A DNA stretch of 24,974 nt from JAGLYP01 sp034659435 (lineage in GTDB: Bacteria > Patescibacteriota > Patescibacteriia > Patescibacteriales > UBA12075). Each line of letters starts with the position of its first letter. Position 1 is the first letter of the stretch. Of this stretch, positions 1 to 6,239 are shown piece by piece. Position numbers and translations under genes: made by a program. The notes below the pieces were generated by a model. That model searched no databases and was not told the DNA's origin. It saw only the letters and a list, made by a program, of their open reading frames with translations. The stretch lies in assembly GCA_034659435.1 (NCBI GenBank), contig JAYEHJ010000015.1, forward strand, positions 1 to 24,974. Direction: 5' to 3'.

Positions 1-140
1 CCGGCCTGGAACAAAAAGTTGCCAAAGATAGCGGCGCTGCTGTAGTTACTGAAGAATCTGGTGAAGTTACTGCGGTAGATAGTTCTTCAATAACAATAAA
101 TAATTATGCCTATAAATTAAAAAAATACAGTTCAAAATAA
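1..140 (+). CDS. rpoB: RNA polymerase beta subunit fragment, ends prematurely (5' end outside window)
   Basis: The frame is open from the window edge to a TAA at 138-140 and encodes about 45 residues beginning GLEQKVAKDSGA and ending YKLKKYSSK. These match the middle of bacterial RpoB: the segment GLE..V..DS.A, then EE.GEV..VD...I, then Y.L.KY, which in family members runs into a conserved RSNQ motif. Here translation stops at the position of that motif, so the C-terminal third or more of the beta subunit (including the active-site side) is missing. No rpoB-like sequence resumes after the stop within this window. A 92-bp palindrome starts three bases after the stop. It could be a pseudogene, a naturally split subunit, or a contig-edge assembly error. 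The identity of the fragment is fairly certain; its status is not. Confidence 0.7.
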   Translation, partial: GLEQKVAKDSGAAVVTEESGEVTAVDSSSITINNYAYKLKKYSSK

Positions 141-143
141 ATC

Positions 144-235
144 GTCTTAAACTATGATTTTTCTGATTATTATGATGGACTATGATTTTTGCAATCATAG
201 CCCATCATTTAATCATTTTAATCATAGTTCAAGAC
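144..235. repeat. 92-bp near-perfect palindrome (REP/MITE-like)
   Basis: The two halves (144-190 and 191-235) are inverted copies: the left begins GTCTTAAACTATGATT and the right ends AATCATAGTTCAAGAC. The arms pair along nearly their whole length, broken only by a few mismatches near the middle of each arm, and the centre is a small CTATGATT / AATCATAG hairpin. The unit CTATGATT occurs twice in each arm. A long U-tract is lacking, so it does not look like a simple terminator. It directly follows the rpoB stop codon, so it may be a small non-autonomous mobile palindrome that landed in or beside rpoB. No second copy was noticed in the window. Confidence 0.7.
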
Positions 236-336
236 AATATTCATGATTATAAACAAAAAATATAAATATTCTGATTTAACAGCCAAAATCATAGGTATGT
301 CAATGGAAGTGCATAAATTTTGACGAGCGCATATTT

Positions 337-365
337 TTGACAGTCAACTTTCGGTCATATATAAT
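337..365 (+). promoter_or_regulatory. Consensus sigma70-type promoter for the GIY-YIG gene
   Basis: TTGACA at 337-342, a 17-bp spacer and TATAAT at 360-365 match the housekeeping consensus in all 12 positions. The -35 box sits inside the perfect dyad TTGAC-A-GTCAA (337-347), and TGAC half-sites recur at 321-324 and, inverted, at 354-357, which suggests repressor binding. Transcription should start near 372. Confidence 0.8.
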
Positions 366-464
366 ATGGAATATGGGTATAGCTTTAACTCCAAAACAAA
401 AAAAGCATTGGAATTATTAGAGGAGGCTAAAAGAAAAGTTGAGGAGATGATTGAAAAAAAATAA
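366..464 (+). CDS. Possible 32-residue helical peptide upstream of the GIY-YIG gene
   Basis: A small frame starts at ATG 366 and its TAA (462-464) abuts the ATG of the next gene. The product is rich in Lys and Glu (ending EEAKRKVEEMIEKK), like a single coiled-coil helix. Against it, the ATG touches the -10 box, so a transcript from the promoter at 337-365 would begin a few bases inside the frame and lose this start. It may be a decayed gene end or an untranslated leader. I do not recognise it. Confidence 0.25.
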   Translation: MEYGYSFNSKTKKALELLEEAKRKVEEMIEKK

Positions 465-716
465 ATGTGGCATATATACATCCTGCAATGCAGAGACAAA
501 ACGTTTTATACAGGGGTTACAACCGATCTTAAAAGGCGGGTTAACGAGCATAACACTTCAAATTTGGGAGCTAAATATACAAAATGCAGGCGTCCGGTAA
601 AATTAGTATATTCGGCTGTAAAAAAGGATAAGTCAGGCGCGTTAAAGGCGGAGTGTAAAATAAAGAAGTTATCAAGAACTGAAAAGTTTAAAATTATCGG
701 CAATGTTGATTTATAG
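465..716 (+). CDS. GIY-YIG domain protein (UPF0213/YhbQ-like)
   Basis: This 83-residue protein is a single GIY-YIG nuclease-like domain of the YhbQ type. The GIY equivalent is YIL at residues 5-7 and the YIG equivalent is YTG at 15-17, followed by the catalytic-type arginine region TDLKRRVNEHN (20-30), AKYTKCRRPVKLVY, and a C-terminal EckIKKLSR helix with the conserved Glu near residue 63. Length equals that of the usual stand-alone family. These small proteins are related to the UvrC and homing-endonuclease catalytic domain. Their role is poorly defined, with DNA repair or nucleic-acid cleavage proposed. It is the first gene behind the consensus promoter at 337-365. No Shine-Dalgarno sequence precedes the ATG. 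Family call is confident; biological role is not. Confidence 0.88.
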   Translation: MWHIYILQCRDKTFYTGVTTDLKRRVNEHNTSNLGAKYTKCRRPVKLVYSAVKKDKSGALKAECKIKKLSRTEKFKIIGNVDL

Positions 717-744
717 TCAAGGAATTTGAATATTCCCGACTACT

Positions 745-766
745 GTTAGTGCCCTTTGGGCATAAC
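745..766. other. Short hairpin upstream of the MscS-like gene
   Basis: GTTA-g-TGCCC, a TTT loop, then GGGCATAAC give a 9-bp stem with one bulged G, ending 14 bases before the ATG at 781. It lacks a T-run on either side, so it is not an obvious terminator. It could shape the 5' end of the downstream message. Function unknown. Confidence 0.35.
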
Positions 767-780
767 TTGATAAAAAAATT

Positions 781-1308
781 ATGCAAGAATTTATAATCAA
801 TGTAATTAAACAAAACGCGATAGAGATTGCGTGGATTGTTATTTTATTCTTTTTTGGTAAAGCAGTTTTAAAATTAATTGTAAAGCGGCTTACGCAAATG
901 GCTGACGACGGGGATGATTCTAGCACATCCCAAAAAGAAAAAAGAGCGGAAACTTTAGGGCATGTCATTATGTCAATTGGAAATATTGTTATTTACGCCA
1001 TAATTTTGTTTATGATTTTAAGCTTATTCGGCATAGACATAAGACCGATTTTGGCTGGCGCCGGCGTTATCGGTTTAGCAATAGGTTTTGGCGCGCAATC
1101 ATTGGTCAAGGATTTTGTTTCCGGGCTTTTTATTTTAGTTGAAGATCAATACGGAATAGGCGACAGAGTAAAAATAGGCGCCGCCGAAGGCAAGGTTATC
1201 AGAATTACAATGCGCTCCACAGTGTTAAAAAATAACGAAGGAGGGGTGCATTATATATCTAATGGATTAGTTAAAGACATAATTAATATGTCTCAGCAAA
1301 AGGAATAA
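781..1308 (+). CDS. Short MscS-family mechanosensitive channel
   Basis: The 175-residue protein has hydrophobic segments at about 12-34 and 62-84, then the MscS pore-helix signature ILAGAGVIGLAIGFGAQ (about 90-106) leading into SLVKDFVSGLFILVEDQYGIGD and the start of the beta domain (GKVIRITMRSTVLKNNEG...ISNG). Homopentameric or homoheptameric MscS channels release solutes on hypo-osmotic shock. E. coli MscS has about 286 residues. This one ends right after the beta domain and lacks the C-terminal alpha/beta cage, which is a compact form rather than an obvious frameshift, since the frame closes cleanly. No Shine-Dalgarno sequence is seen. It follows the GIY-YIG gene by 64 bases and may share its promoter. 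Confidence 0.88.
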   Translation: MQEFIINVIKQNAIEIAWIVILFFFGKAVLKLIVKRLTQMADDGDDSSTSQKEKRAETLGHVIMSIGNIVIYAIILFMILSLFGIDIRPILAGAGVIGLAIGFGAQSLVKDFVSGLFILVEDQYGIGDRVKIGAAEGKVIRITMRSTVLKNNEGGVHYISNGLVKDIINMSQQKE

Positions 1309-1329
1309 ATAACAAAGAAATAACTGTCC

Positions 1330-1357
1330 TTGACATAACCATTCATTGTGCTACTAT
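1330..1357 (+). promoter_or_regulatory. Promoter of the rplJ-rplL operon
   Basis: TTGACA at 1330-1335 is followed after 16 bp by TACTAT (1352-1357), with an overlapping CTATAT. It lies just upstream of the L10 leader, so a transcript starting near 1364 would carry the whole leader. Confidence 0.65.
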
Positions 1358-1369
1358 ATAAAAACAAAT

Positions 1370-1456
1370 TAAACAGCCATAGACAGCAGGCAAAAAAATA
1401 AGACCTGCCGAGGTAGTATGAGTGATAAAATGGCTTTTAAATTGCCATTTTTTTTA
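1370..1456 (+). ncRNA. L10 leader RNA (ribosomal protein autoregulatory leader)
   Basis: The conserved L10-leader core is visible as GACAGCAGG (1382-1390) and the partner CCTGCCGAGGT (1404-1414), which pair GCAGGC with GCCTGC around an A-rich loop. The family binds L10(L12) complexes through a kink-turn region and represses its own operon. It is followed by a hairpin AAATGGC / GCCATTT (1428-1450) and a T-run, which may act as the attenuator. It is placed directly before rplJ as expected. Confidence 0.85.
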
Positions 1457-1458
1457 TT
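1428..1458 (+). terminator. Attenuator-type hairpin in the L10 leader
   Basis: AAATGGC (1428-1434) pairs with GCCATTT (1444-1450) across a 9-base loop and is followed by a run of T. It sits between the L10-binding core and rplJ, consistent with premature termination when L10 is in excess. Confidence 0.6.
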
Positions 1459-1491
1459 TAATTTTAGCTAATTTATTATTGATATTATTAT

Positions 1492-2028
1492 ATGCCTAAA
1501 ACAAAACTGCAAAAACAAGAGATTTTAAGAACTCTTGAAAAAAAAATTAAAAAAGCTAAATCCATTGTTTTTACTGAATTTAATTCTTTGGGAGTAAAAG
1601 ACAATGAAGAATTAAGAAATAACTTAAAAGAGGCTGACAGCGAATATATGGTTGCCAAAAAAACTCTTTTGGATATTGCCTTTAAAGAAGAAAAAATTGA
1701 AAATTTGGGTATTAAAAGTTTTGAAGGAAAAATTGCAACTGTATTCGGCTATGAAGATGAAGTCGCTCCGGCAAAAGTTGTTGATGAATTTCAAAATAAG
1801 AATGAAGAAAATAAAGAAAAAGTCAGACTTGTTGCTGGAATTTTGGAAAGTAAATTTTTAAATACTGCTGAAGTTACAGCTCTCGCGAAATTGTCAAGCA
1901 AAGAGGAATTGTATGCCAAAATTGTCGGATCCCTAAACGCTCCGATTTCCGGTTTTGTTAATGTACTAGCGGGAAATATCCGCGGATTGGTTAATGTTTT
2001 AAAAGCTATTGAGGAGAAAAAAGTTTAA
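1492..2028 (+). CDS. rplJ: 50S ribosomal protein L10
   Basis: The 178-residue product has the L10 pattern throughout: the N-terminal KLQKQEILRTLEKKIKKAKSI and VFTEFNSLGVKDNEELRNNLKEA segment that contacts 23S rRNA, the AKKTLLDIAF motif, and a C-terminal helix ending NIRGLVNVLKAIEEKK that carries L7/L12 dimers. Length is close to the family norm (165-180). It forms the base of the ribosomal stalk. It is preceded by its L10 leader and followed after 33 bases by rplL, so the usual rplJ-rplL order is kept. The normal neighbours rplK-rplA upstream and rpoB-rpoC downstream are absent. No Shine-Dalgarno sequence; the ATG at 1492 is the natural start for the alignment. Confidence 0.96.
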   Translation: MPKTKLQKQEILRTLEKKIKKAKSIVFTEFNSLGVKDNEELRNNLKEADSEYMVAKKTLLDIAFKEEKIENLGIKSFEGKIATVFGYEDEVAPAKVVDEFQNKNEENKEKVRLVAGILESKFLNTAEVTALAKLSSKEELYAKIVGSLNAPISGFVNVLAGNIRGLVNVLKAIEEKKV

Positions 2029-2061
2029 GAAAATAATTAATTAAAATTAAACAAAATATTT

Positions 2062-2526
2062 ATGACTGAAGAAAAAAAACAAGAGGGAACAACTGCGCCA
2101 GCTGCCGAAGCTAAGGCGGATGAAAAAGAAAAAACAGTTGAGGTTCCTGCAAAATTTAAATCATTGGTTGAGGAGATTGAAAAAATGTCTGTTTTGGATT
2201 TAGCTGAATTGGTAAAAATTTTAGAAGACAAATTCGGCGTTTCCGCTGCTGCTCCAGCAATGATGATGGCAGGTGTCGCGGCAGGCGCGGGCGCTGGTGA
2301 AGAAGTTGAGGAAAAAAGCAGTTTTGACATTGAATTAACAGAAACAGGAAGTAACAAAATTGCTGTTATTAAGGCAGTAAGAGTTATTACGGAAATCGGG
2401 CTTAAAGATGCCAAAGACATGGTTGACGCAGCCCCAAAAGTTATTAAAGAAGGCGTTAAAAAAGAAGAAGCGGAAACTATTAAAAAACAATTGGAAGAAG
2501 CAGGAGCTAAGGTTACTTTAAAATAA
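2062..2526 (+). CDS. rplL: 50S ribosomal protein L7/L12 with extended N-terminus
   Basis: The stalk protein that recruits translation factors. The dimerisation domain (SLVEEIEKMSVLDLAELVKILEDKFGVS) begins near residue 34, the Ala/Gly-rich hinge lies at about 64-80, and the globular domain (FDIELTETGSNKIAVIKAVRVITEIGLKDAKDMVD...LEEAGAKVTLK) fills the rest. At 154 residues it is longer than the usual 120-130. The extra 30 or so residues are a charged Ala/Glu/Lys stretch at the N-terminus, which I have seen as a feature of CPR-like L12 proteins (recollection, not checked). It ends just before a strong terminator, so the operon holds only rplJ and rplL. Confidence 0.96.
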   Translation: MTEEKKQEGTTAPAAEAKADEKEKTVEVPAKFKSLVEEIEKMSVLDLAELVKILEDKFGVSAAAPAMMMAGVAAGAGAGEEVEEKSSFDIELTETGSNKIAVIKAVRVITEIGLKDAKDMVDAAPKVIKEGVKKEEAETIKKQLEEAGAKVTLK

Positions 2527-2536
2527 AATAAAATAA

Positions 2537-2572
2537 AAAAAACCCGCCCCTCGCGAGGGGCGGGTTTTTTTT
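2537..2572. terminator. Strong intrinsic terminator after rplL
   Basis: A perfect palindrome, A-run, CCCGCCCCTCG / CGAGGGGCGGG, T-run, gives an 11-bp GC stem (a few terminal bases forming the loop) extended by A:T pairs and followed by eight T. Symmetry would let it stop transcription from either side. The next promoter starts two bases beyond it. Confidence 0.92.
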
Positions 2573-2573
2573 A

Positions 2574-2602
2574 TTGTGTTATTATTGAAAATTAGTTAAA
2601 AT
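2574..2602 (+). promoter_or_regulatory. Candidate promoter, possibly leaderless, for the gene at 2609
   Basis: TTGTGT (2574-2579), 17-bp spacer, TAAAAT (2597-2602). The start point would fall about on the ATG at 2609, which has no Shine-Dalgarno sequence, so the message may be leaderless. AT-richness makes chance matches likely. Confidence 0.4.
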
Positions 2603-2608
2603 ACAGAT

Positions 2609-4066
2609 ATGACAATAAACAAAATAATAAAATTCAGAATAATATTATTTTTATTGCTTGTTGTGTCTGTTGGTTTTTTCTTTTGTAAGGCAATTGTTCC
2701 AAGCGGCAGGATTATTTATGCTAATAATTTTGAAAAAGAAAATTATTTTTTAAGCAAATTAAGCCCTGACGAAAGATTATCCGCAAGCGATAAAAAAATA
2801 GAAAATATAATTATCGCGAATCCGGTTTATTTTAATTTATATACGCCTCGTACTTTTGATAAAGCAGTATTAAAATATCGCTATAAAAATACGGCCGAAA
2901 CTTCATTGATTGAAACAGGAGTATTGGTTGATAAAAACACTTGGCGTTATGATTTGCGTCCGGTTGAGAATAGGCTTATTGATCAGCTGTCTTTGATTTG
3001 GAATAAAATTAGAGAGGGAGATGAAATACTTTTGATTAGGCCGGAAACATCAGACAGCGGGACCGGCGCAAGCTATTCAAATATTAAAGATTTTATTTCA
3101 AATCCGCCAAGTTTTGAAAAAATCGCCGCGTATAACTATAATTTGAATTTGAATTATATTTTAAAGGATTATCAACCAAATGAATCTACAACACAAAATA
3201 TTCCGGCGCTTAGGGGAGCTTATCAGTTTTTTGTTTATTTGAAAGATGAAGACTTGGATTTAAATTTTATCTTTTATGATTTAAATAAAAATAAAGATAC
3301 AGATGATTTTGATATTAGGCTCTATTTTAATAATGAACTTATAAATTTTAGGCATATTAAGGATGATGGCAATACTAGTGATAATGGAAAATTTAGCAAG
3401 GAAAACAATGTCCAATTTAAATTGGCTAATTTGCCTGAAGGCGCTTACAAAATTGAAGTAAAAGCCAATAATGATATTGTAACAAAGACAATCAAAACTA
3501 CGCATAAAAAAATGGCTTTTATTCATAAGCTTGAATTATTTAACGCGGGAAAAGAGGATATTAAACTTTATACTGACAGCAATTCAATTCAGGCAACCAC
3601 AATTTTCCCTGAAAGTTTGCAGATTGCAAAAATAAATGAAAATAATTTGTTTCTTAATAAAACTTACAAGCAGTTTGAAATTTCAATAGATAATCAGGGC
3701 ACAAGTTCGGAGATATTACTCAAAAAAGACGGCTTGATTTTGAGCGGAGACGGGGTTTTTGCCTTTAATTCATTCGCTCTAATTAATCCTAAAATCAAAA
3801 AAGCCGATTATAATTTAGACGTAGACAAATCCGGCATTGATTATATTATTGCCAAATACAAAAGTCCGCAAAAAGCAGGGGAATGGTCTGTCGTTGAAGT
3901 AGAAATAGATTTAGCGCAAGCTTATCGTGAAAATAACAGGAATAGCTTTATAATTTCCGCGCCAAAGTTAAAGCAGGAAGATAAGAAAGAATTATATTTT
4001 GATTTAATAGAAATAGAATTAAGCGGACGCAGTCTGCTGGATAAAATTAATAATTTTTGGAATTAA
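2609..4066 (+). CDS. Membrane-anchored extracytoplasmic protein of unknown function
   Basis: I do not recognise this 485-residue protein. It opens with a positively charged start and one hydrophobic segment (about residues 8-32), which reads as a signal anchor or uncleaved signal peptide; the rest is hydrophilic and likely outside the membrane. The body alternates short hydrophobic strands with Asn/Asp/Lys-rich turns, as in beta-sandwich proteins. Segments such as AYQFFVYLKDEDLDLNFIF (about 205-223) and LPEGAYKIEVKAN (about 278-290) resemble Ig-like or carbohydrate-binding strands, and it ends with a stretch rich in acidic residues. No catalytic motif is evident. Its stop lies two bases before the start of a small membrane protein, itself overlapping an SPFH gene, so the three are probably cotranscribed. 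Confidence 0.7.
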   Translation: MTINKIIKFRIILFLLLVVSVGFFFCKAIVPSGRIIYANNFEKENYFLSKLSPDERLSASDKKIENIIIANPVYFNLYTPRTFDKAVLKYRYKNTAETSLIETGVLVDKNTWRYDLRPVENRLIDQLSLIWNKIREGDEILLIRPETSDSGTGASYSNIKDFISNPPSFEKIAAYNYNLNLNYILKDYQPNESTTQNIPALRGAYQFFVYLKDEDLDLNFIFYDLNKNKDTDDFDIRLYFNNELINFRHIKDDGNTSDNGKFSKENNVQFKLANLPEGAYKIEVKANNDIVTKTIKTTHKKMAFIHKLELFNAGKEDIKLYTDSNSIQATTIFPESLQIAKINENNLFLNKTYKQFEISIDNQGTSSEILLKKDGLILSGDGVFAFNSFALINPKIKKADYNLDVDKSGIDYIIAKYKSPQKAGEWSVVEVEIDLAQAYRENNRNSFIISAPKLKQEDKKELYFDLIEIELSGRSLLDKINNFWN

Positions 4067-4068
4067 TT

Positions 4069-4254
4069 ATGAGAATAATAGCAAAAGAATTATTTTATGT
4101 TACTGGTTCGGCTTTTTTGATATATTTTATAATGGAAATTTTTTGGACAGGAATAGTTTTGTCGTATTTTAATATAAACTGGGTGTTGCTATTATGGCTG
4201 ATTATTGCTATATTGATAGTATTGATACCAGATAAAAAAAATGGAAATAAATAA
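4069..4254 (+). CDS. Small two-helix membrane protein, unknown function
   Basis: With the start at ATG 4069 the product has 61 residues: MRIIAKELF, a hydrophobic helix (about 11-34, with an acidic residue and Trp in it), a short NINW turn and a second helix (WVLLLWLIIAILIVLI, about 39-55), then a basic tail PDKKNGNK. An upstream in-frame ATG at 4057 would overlap the preceding gene by ten bases; 4069 is preferred because it falls just after that stop. Its 3' end overlaps the SPFH gene by 14 bases, a tight translational link. No family recognised. It could be an accessory subunit of the SPFH protein. Confidence 0.6.
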   Translation: MRIIAKELFYVTGSAFLIYFIMEIFWTGIVLSYFNINWVLLLWLIIAILIVLIPDKKNGNK

Positions 4255-5281
4255 AGAACAAATAAGAAAAAGTTTACCGTTTGTATTATTTGCGGTTATT
4301 TTTTTGCTTCCGATTATTAAAATTCAAGGAATTGTTATATTGGCTATTATAACAGGCTTGTTTTTTGCGTTTAAAAATTTAAAATTAAATAATATAAATT
4401 TAGGTTCAAAAAATACAACAATTGACCTAGATCATCTAAAAAATATGAAAAATGCCAAATCATTAATAATTATTATCGTAGCGGCAATTTTCGCTTTGTG
4501 GCTGTTTTTTGCTTCAATTGTGATTATTGACGCGGGCGAAACAGGAGTTTATTCTTTGTTTGGAAAAGTTCGCGATCAGGAATTGTCATCAGGCTTTCAT
4601 TTGGTTATTCCTTTAGCCAAGGTTACGAAAATAAGCATTAGAACCGAGGAATATACTATGAGCATAGCGCAAGGAGAGGGTAAGCGCTATGGCGCGGACG
4701 CTATTACGTCTTTAACCAAAGAGGGCTTAAGCGTGGATTTGGATATGACTGTTTTATACCGCATTAAAGAAGAAAAGGCTTCGGATATTTATAGAACGGT
4801 TGGCGTAAAAGAGAATGTGGATGAAAAAATTATCCGTCCGACAATTCGCACGGCAATTCGCGATGTAATCGCTCACTATGAGGCAAAAGATATTTATTCG
4901 GAAAAACGAGAAGAAGCGGCTGATAAAATCGCGGAAAATTTAAAAAATGAATTAGGGGAGAGAGGAATAATAATTGAACAAGTTTTACTTAGAAACGTAG
5001 CTTTACCGGCTAATTTGGCAAATGCCATTCAGGAAAAATTGCAAGCTGAGCAGGAAGCGCAAAAATATGATTTTATTTTGCAAAAAGAAAAGAAAGAAAA
5101 AGAAAGAAAAATTATTGAAGCAGAAGGCCAGCGCGACGCGCAAAAGATAATTAATGAGAGTCTAAGCACAAATTATCTTTATTATTTATATATAAAAGAT
5201 TTAAAAGAGCGCGAAGGGACGATTTATGTGCCGACTAATCCGAGTACGGGAATGCCGCTTTTTAGGGAGTTGGGGAGGTAA
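4241..5281 (+). CDS. SPFH/Band 7 (prohibitin-like) membrane protein
   Basis: The 346-residue protein has an N-terminal hydrophobic hairpin (about 12-45), a second membrane helix (about 73-95) and then the SPFH domain: IIDAGETGVYSLFGKVRDQELSSGFH, VDLDMTVLYRI, and RPTIRTAIRDVIAHYEAKDIYSEKREE. A long charged coiled coil follows (LQAEQEAQKYDFILQKEKKEKERKIIEAEGQRDAQ, about 265-305). This is the prohibitin/HflK layout. Such proteins form ring or cage oligomers that organise membrane patches and restrain proteases such as FtsH. The two extra N-terminal helices before the usual single anchor are a small oddity. It overlaps the small membrane protein upstream, and a 59-base gap separates it from the RmlC-like gene. 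Confidence 0.9.
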   Translation: MEINKEQIRKSLPFVLFAVIFLLPIIKIQGIVILAIITGLFFAFKNLKLNNINLGSKNTTIDLDHLKNMKNAKSLIIIIVAAIFALWLFFASIVIIDAGETGVYSLFGKVRDQELSSGFHLVIPLAKVTKISIRTEEYTMSIAQGEGKRYGADAITSLTKEGLSVDLDMTVLYRIKEEKASDIYRTVGVKENVDEKIIRPTIRTAIRDVIAHYEAKDIYSEKREEAADKIAENLKNELGERGIIIEQVLLRNVALPANLANAIQEKLQAEQEAQKYDFILQKEKKEKERKIIEAEGQRDAQKIINESLSTNYLYYLYIKDLKEREGTIYVPTNPSTGMPLFRELGR

Positions 5282-5340
5282 ATTTAAGAATAAAATAAAG
5301 AATCAAGAATCAAGAATTAGGAATTAAGGGTTTTTTAATT
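5282..5340. repeat. Short tandem-like AAGAATC/AGAATTA repeats
   Basis: Between the SPFH gene and the RmlC-like gene the spacer has imperfect direct repeats of the form AAGAATCAAGAATC then AGAATTAGGAATTA. A comparable ATTTAAGA-type repeat lies at the window end (24948-24974), and ATTAAAA units repeat at 5796-5816. No function is visible. Confidence 0.35.
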
Positions 5341-5793
5341 ATGATTAAGGGCGTTATTATTAAAAAAATTAGTAAATATAAAGACGAGCGGGGCTGGCTG
5401 GCTGAGATTTTTCGTGATGACGAAGTTGATTTTCATGTTGCAATGTCTTATGTAAGCTCAACCAAGCCTGGTGTTATTCGTGGGCCGCATGAGCATAAAT
5501 ATCAATCTGATTTTTTTGTGTTTATCGGACCGGGAGATTTTGAATTGCACCTTTGGGACAGGCGCGAGGATTCTGAAACTTATAAAGAATATGTAAAAAT
5601 TAAAGTCGGCGAGAGCAATTTATGTTCGGTAATAGTTCCGCCTGGAGTTGTTCATGGATATAAATGTGTTTCAGATAATAATGCTTTGTGCGTAAATATG
5701 CCTGATAAATTATATAAAGGAAAAAACAAGCAAGAAGAAATTGACGAAATTCGCTGGGAGCAGGACAAAAATTCACCTTATAAAATATTATAA
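5341..5793 (+). CDS. rmlC: RmlC-like cupin, probable dTDP-4-dehydrorhamnose 3,5-epimerase
   Basis: A 150-residue single cupin. DERGWLAEIFR (15-25) matches the DxRGxFxExF opening of RmlC, IRGPHEHK (46-53) carries the histidine of the RGLH motif, LWDRREDSETY (71-81) matches VDLRxxSPTF, and VPPGVVHGY (99-107) matches IPxGFAHGF. RmlC epimerises C3 and C5 of dTDP-4-keto-6-deoxyglucose. The protein is shorter than classical RmlC (about 180), and the Lys and Tyr expected in the classical active site are not obvious: YQSDFF replaces the QxKLV stretch and LCVNMPDKLY the tyrosine region. It belongs to a divergent subgroup, and substrate or stereochemistry may differ. Its place upstream of rmlB and rmlD supports the pathway assignment. 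Confidence 0.75.
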   Translation: MIKGVIIKKISKYKDERGWLAEIFRDDEVDFHVAMSYVSSTKPGVIRGPHEHKYQSDFFVFIGPGDFELHLWDRREDSETYKEYVKIKVGESNLCSVIVPPGVVHGYKCVSDNNALCVNMPDKLYKGKNKQEEIDEIRWEQDKNSPYKIL

Positions 5794-5820
5794 TAAATTA
5801 AAAATTAAAAATTATAAAAT

Positions 5821-6228
5821 ATGGACTGTATTTTTTGTAAAATCATAGCCCAGGATATTCCCGGCTATAAAGTTTATGAAGATGAAAAAGTTTACGCTTT
5901 TTTTGATATTTTGCCGATTAGCCAGGGGCATACGATTATTGCTCCTAAAAATCATATCTCTGATATTGAAAATTTTTCCGAAAGCGAGCTATGCGCCATG
6001 ACTGTGGCGATTAAAAAAATAGGCAAAGCAATGATTGAGGGGTTAGGCGTAAAAGGTTATAGCGTTTTTCTTGACAACAAAAGCGCCGCTAACCAGCATG
6101 TTCCGCATGTTCATTTTCATTTAGTGCCGCGAGCCGAAGGAGACGGATTAGAGCGCTGGCCGCAGTCAGGGTATGGCGAGGGAGAAGCTGAATTTTGCTT
6201 AAAGAAAATCAAAAAAGAATTAAAATAA
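5821..6228 (+). CDS. HIT family protein, copy 1
   Basis: The 135-residue protein has the N-terminal CxxC (CIFC, 3-6), GHTIIAPKNH (36-45) and the histidine triad HVHFH (96-100) followed by LVPR. HIT proteins of the Hint branch bind nucleotides and hydrolyse or transfer nucleoside monophosphates; the middle triad histidine is the nucleophile. Here the triad is intact and the CxxC with nearby histidines could hold zinc. The C-terminus bears a segment EGDGLERWPQ shared with copy 2. It is the first of three consecutive HIT genes inside a sugar-nucleotide gene cluster. A role in nucleotide turnover or nucleotidyl transfer linked to that pathway is inference. Confidence 0.92.
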   Translation: MDCIFCKIIAQDIPGYKVYEDEKVYAFFDILPISQGHTIIAPKNHISDIENFSESELCAMTVAIKKIGKAMIEGLGVKGYSVFLDNKSAANQHVPHVHFHLVPRAEGDGLERWPQSGYGEGEAEFCLKKIKKELK

Positions 6229-6239
6229 ATTTGAGAAAC

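Noticed and set aside
144..235. CRISPR-type repeat array
   Set aside because: The CTATGATT units are inverted within one palindrome and there are no regular spacers.
2037..2420. 127-codon minus-strand frame over rplL
   Set aside because: Shadow of rplL; Ser/Ala-rich low-complexity product.
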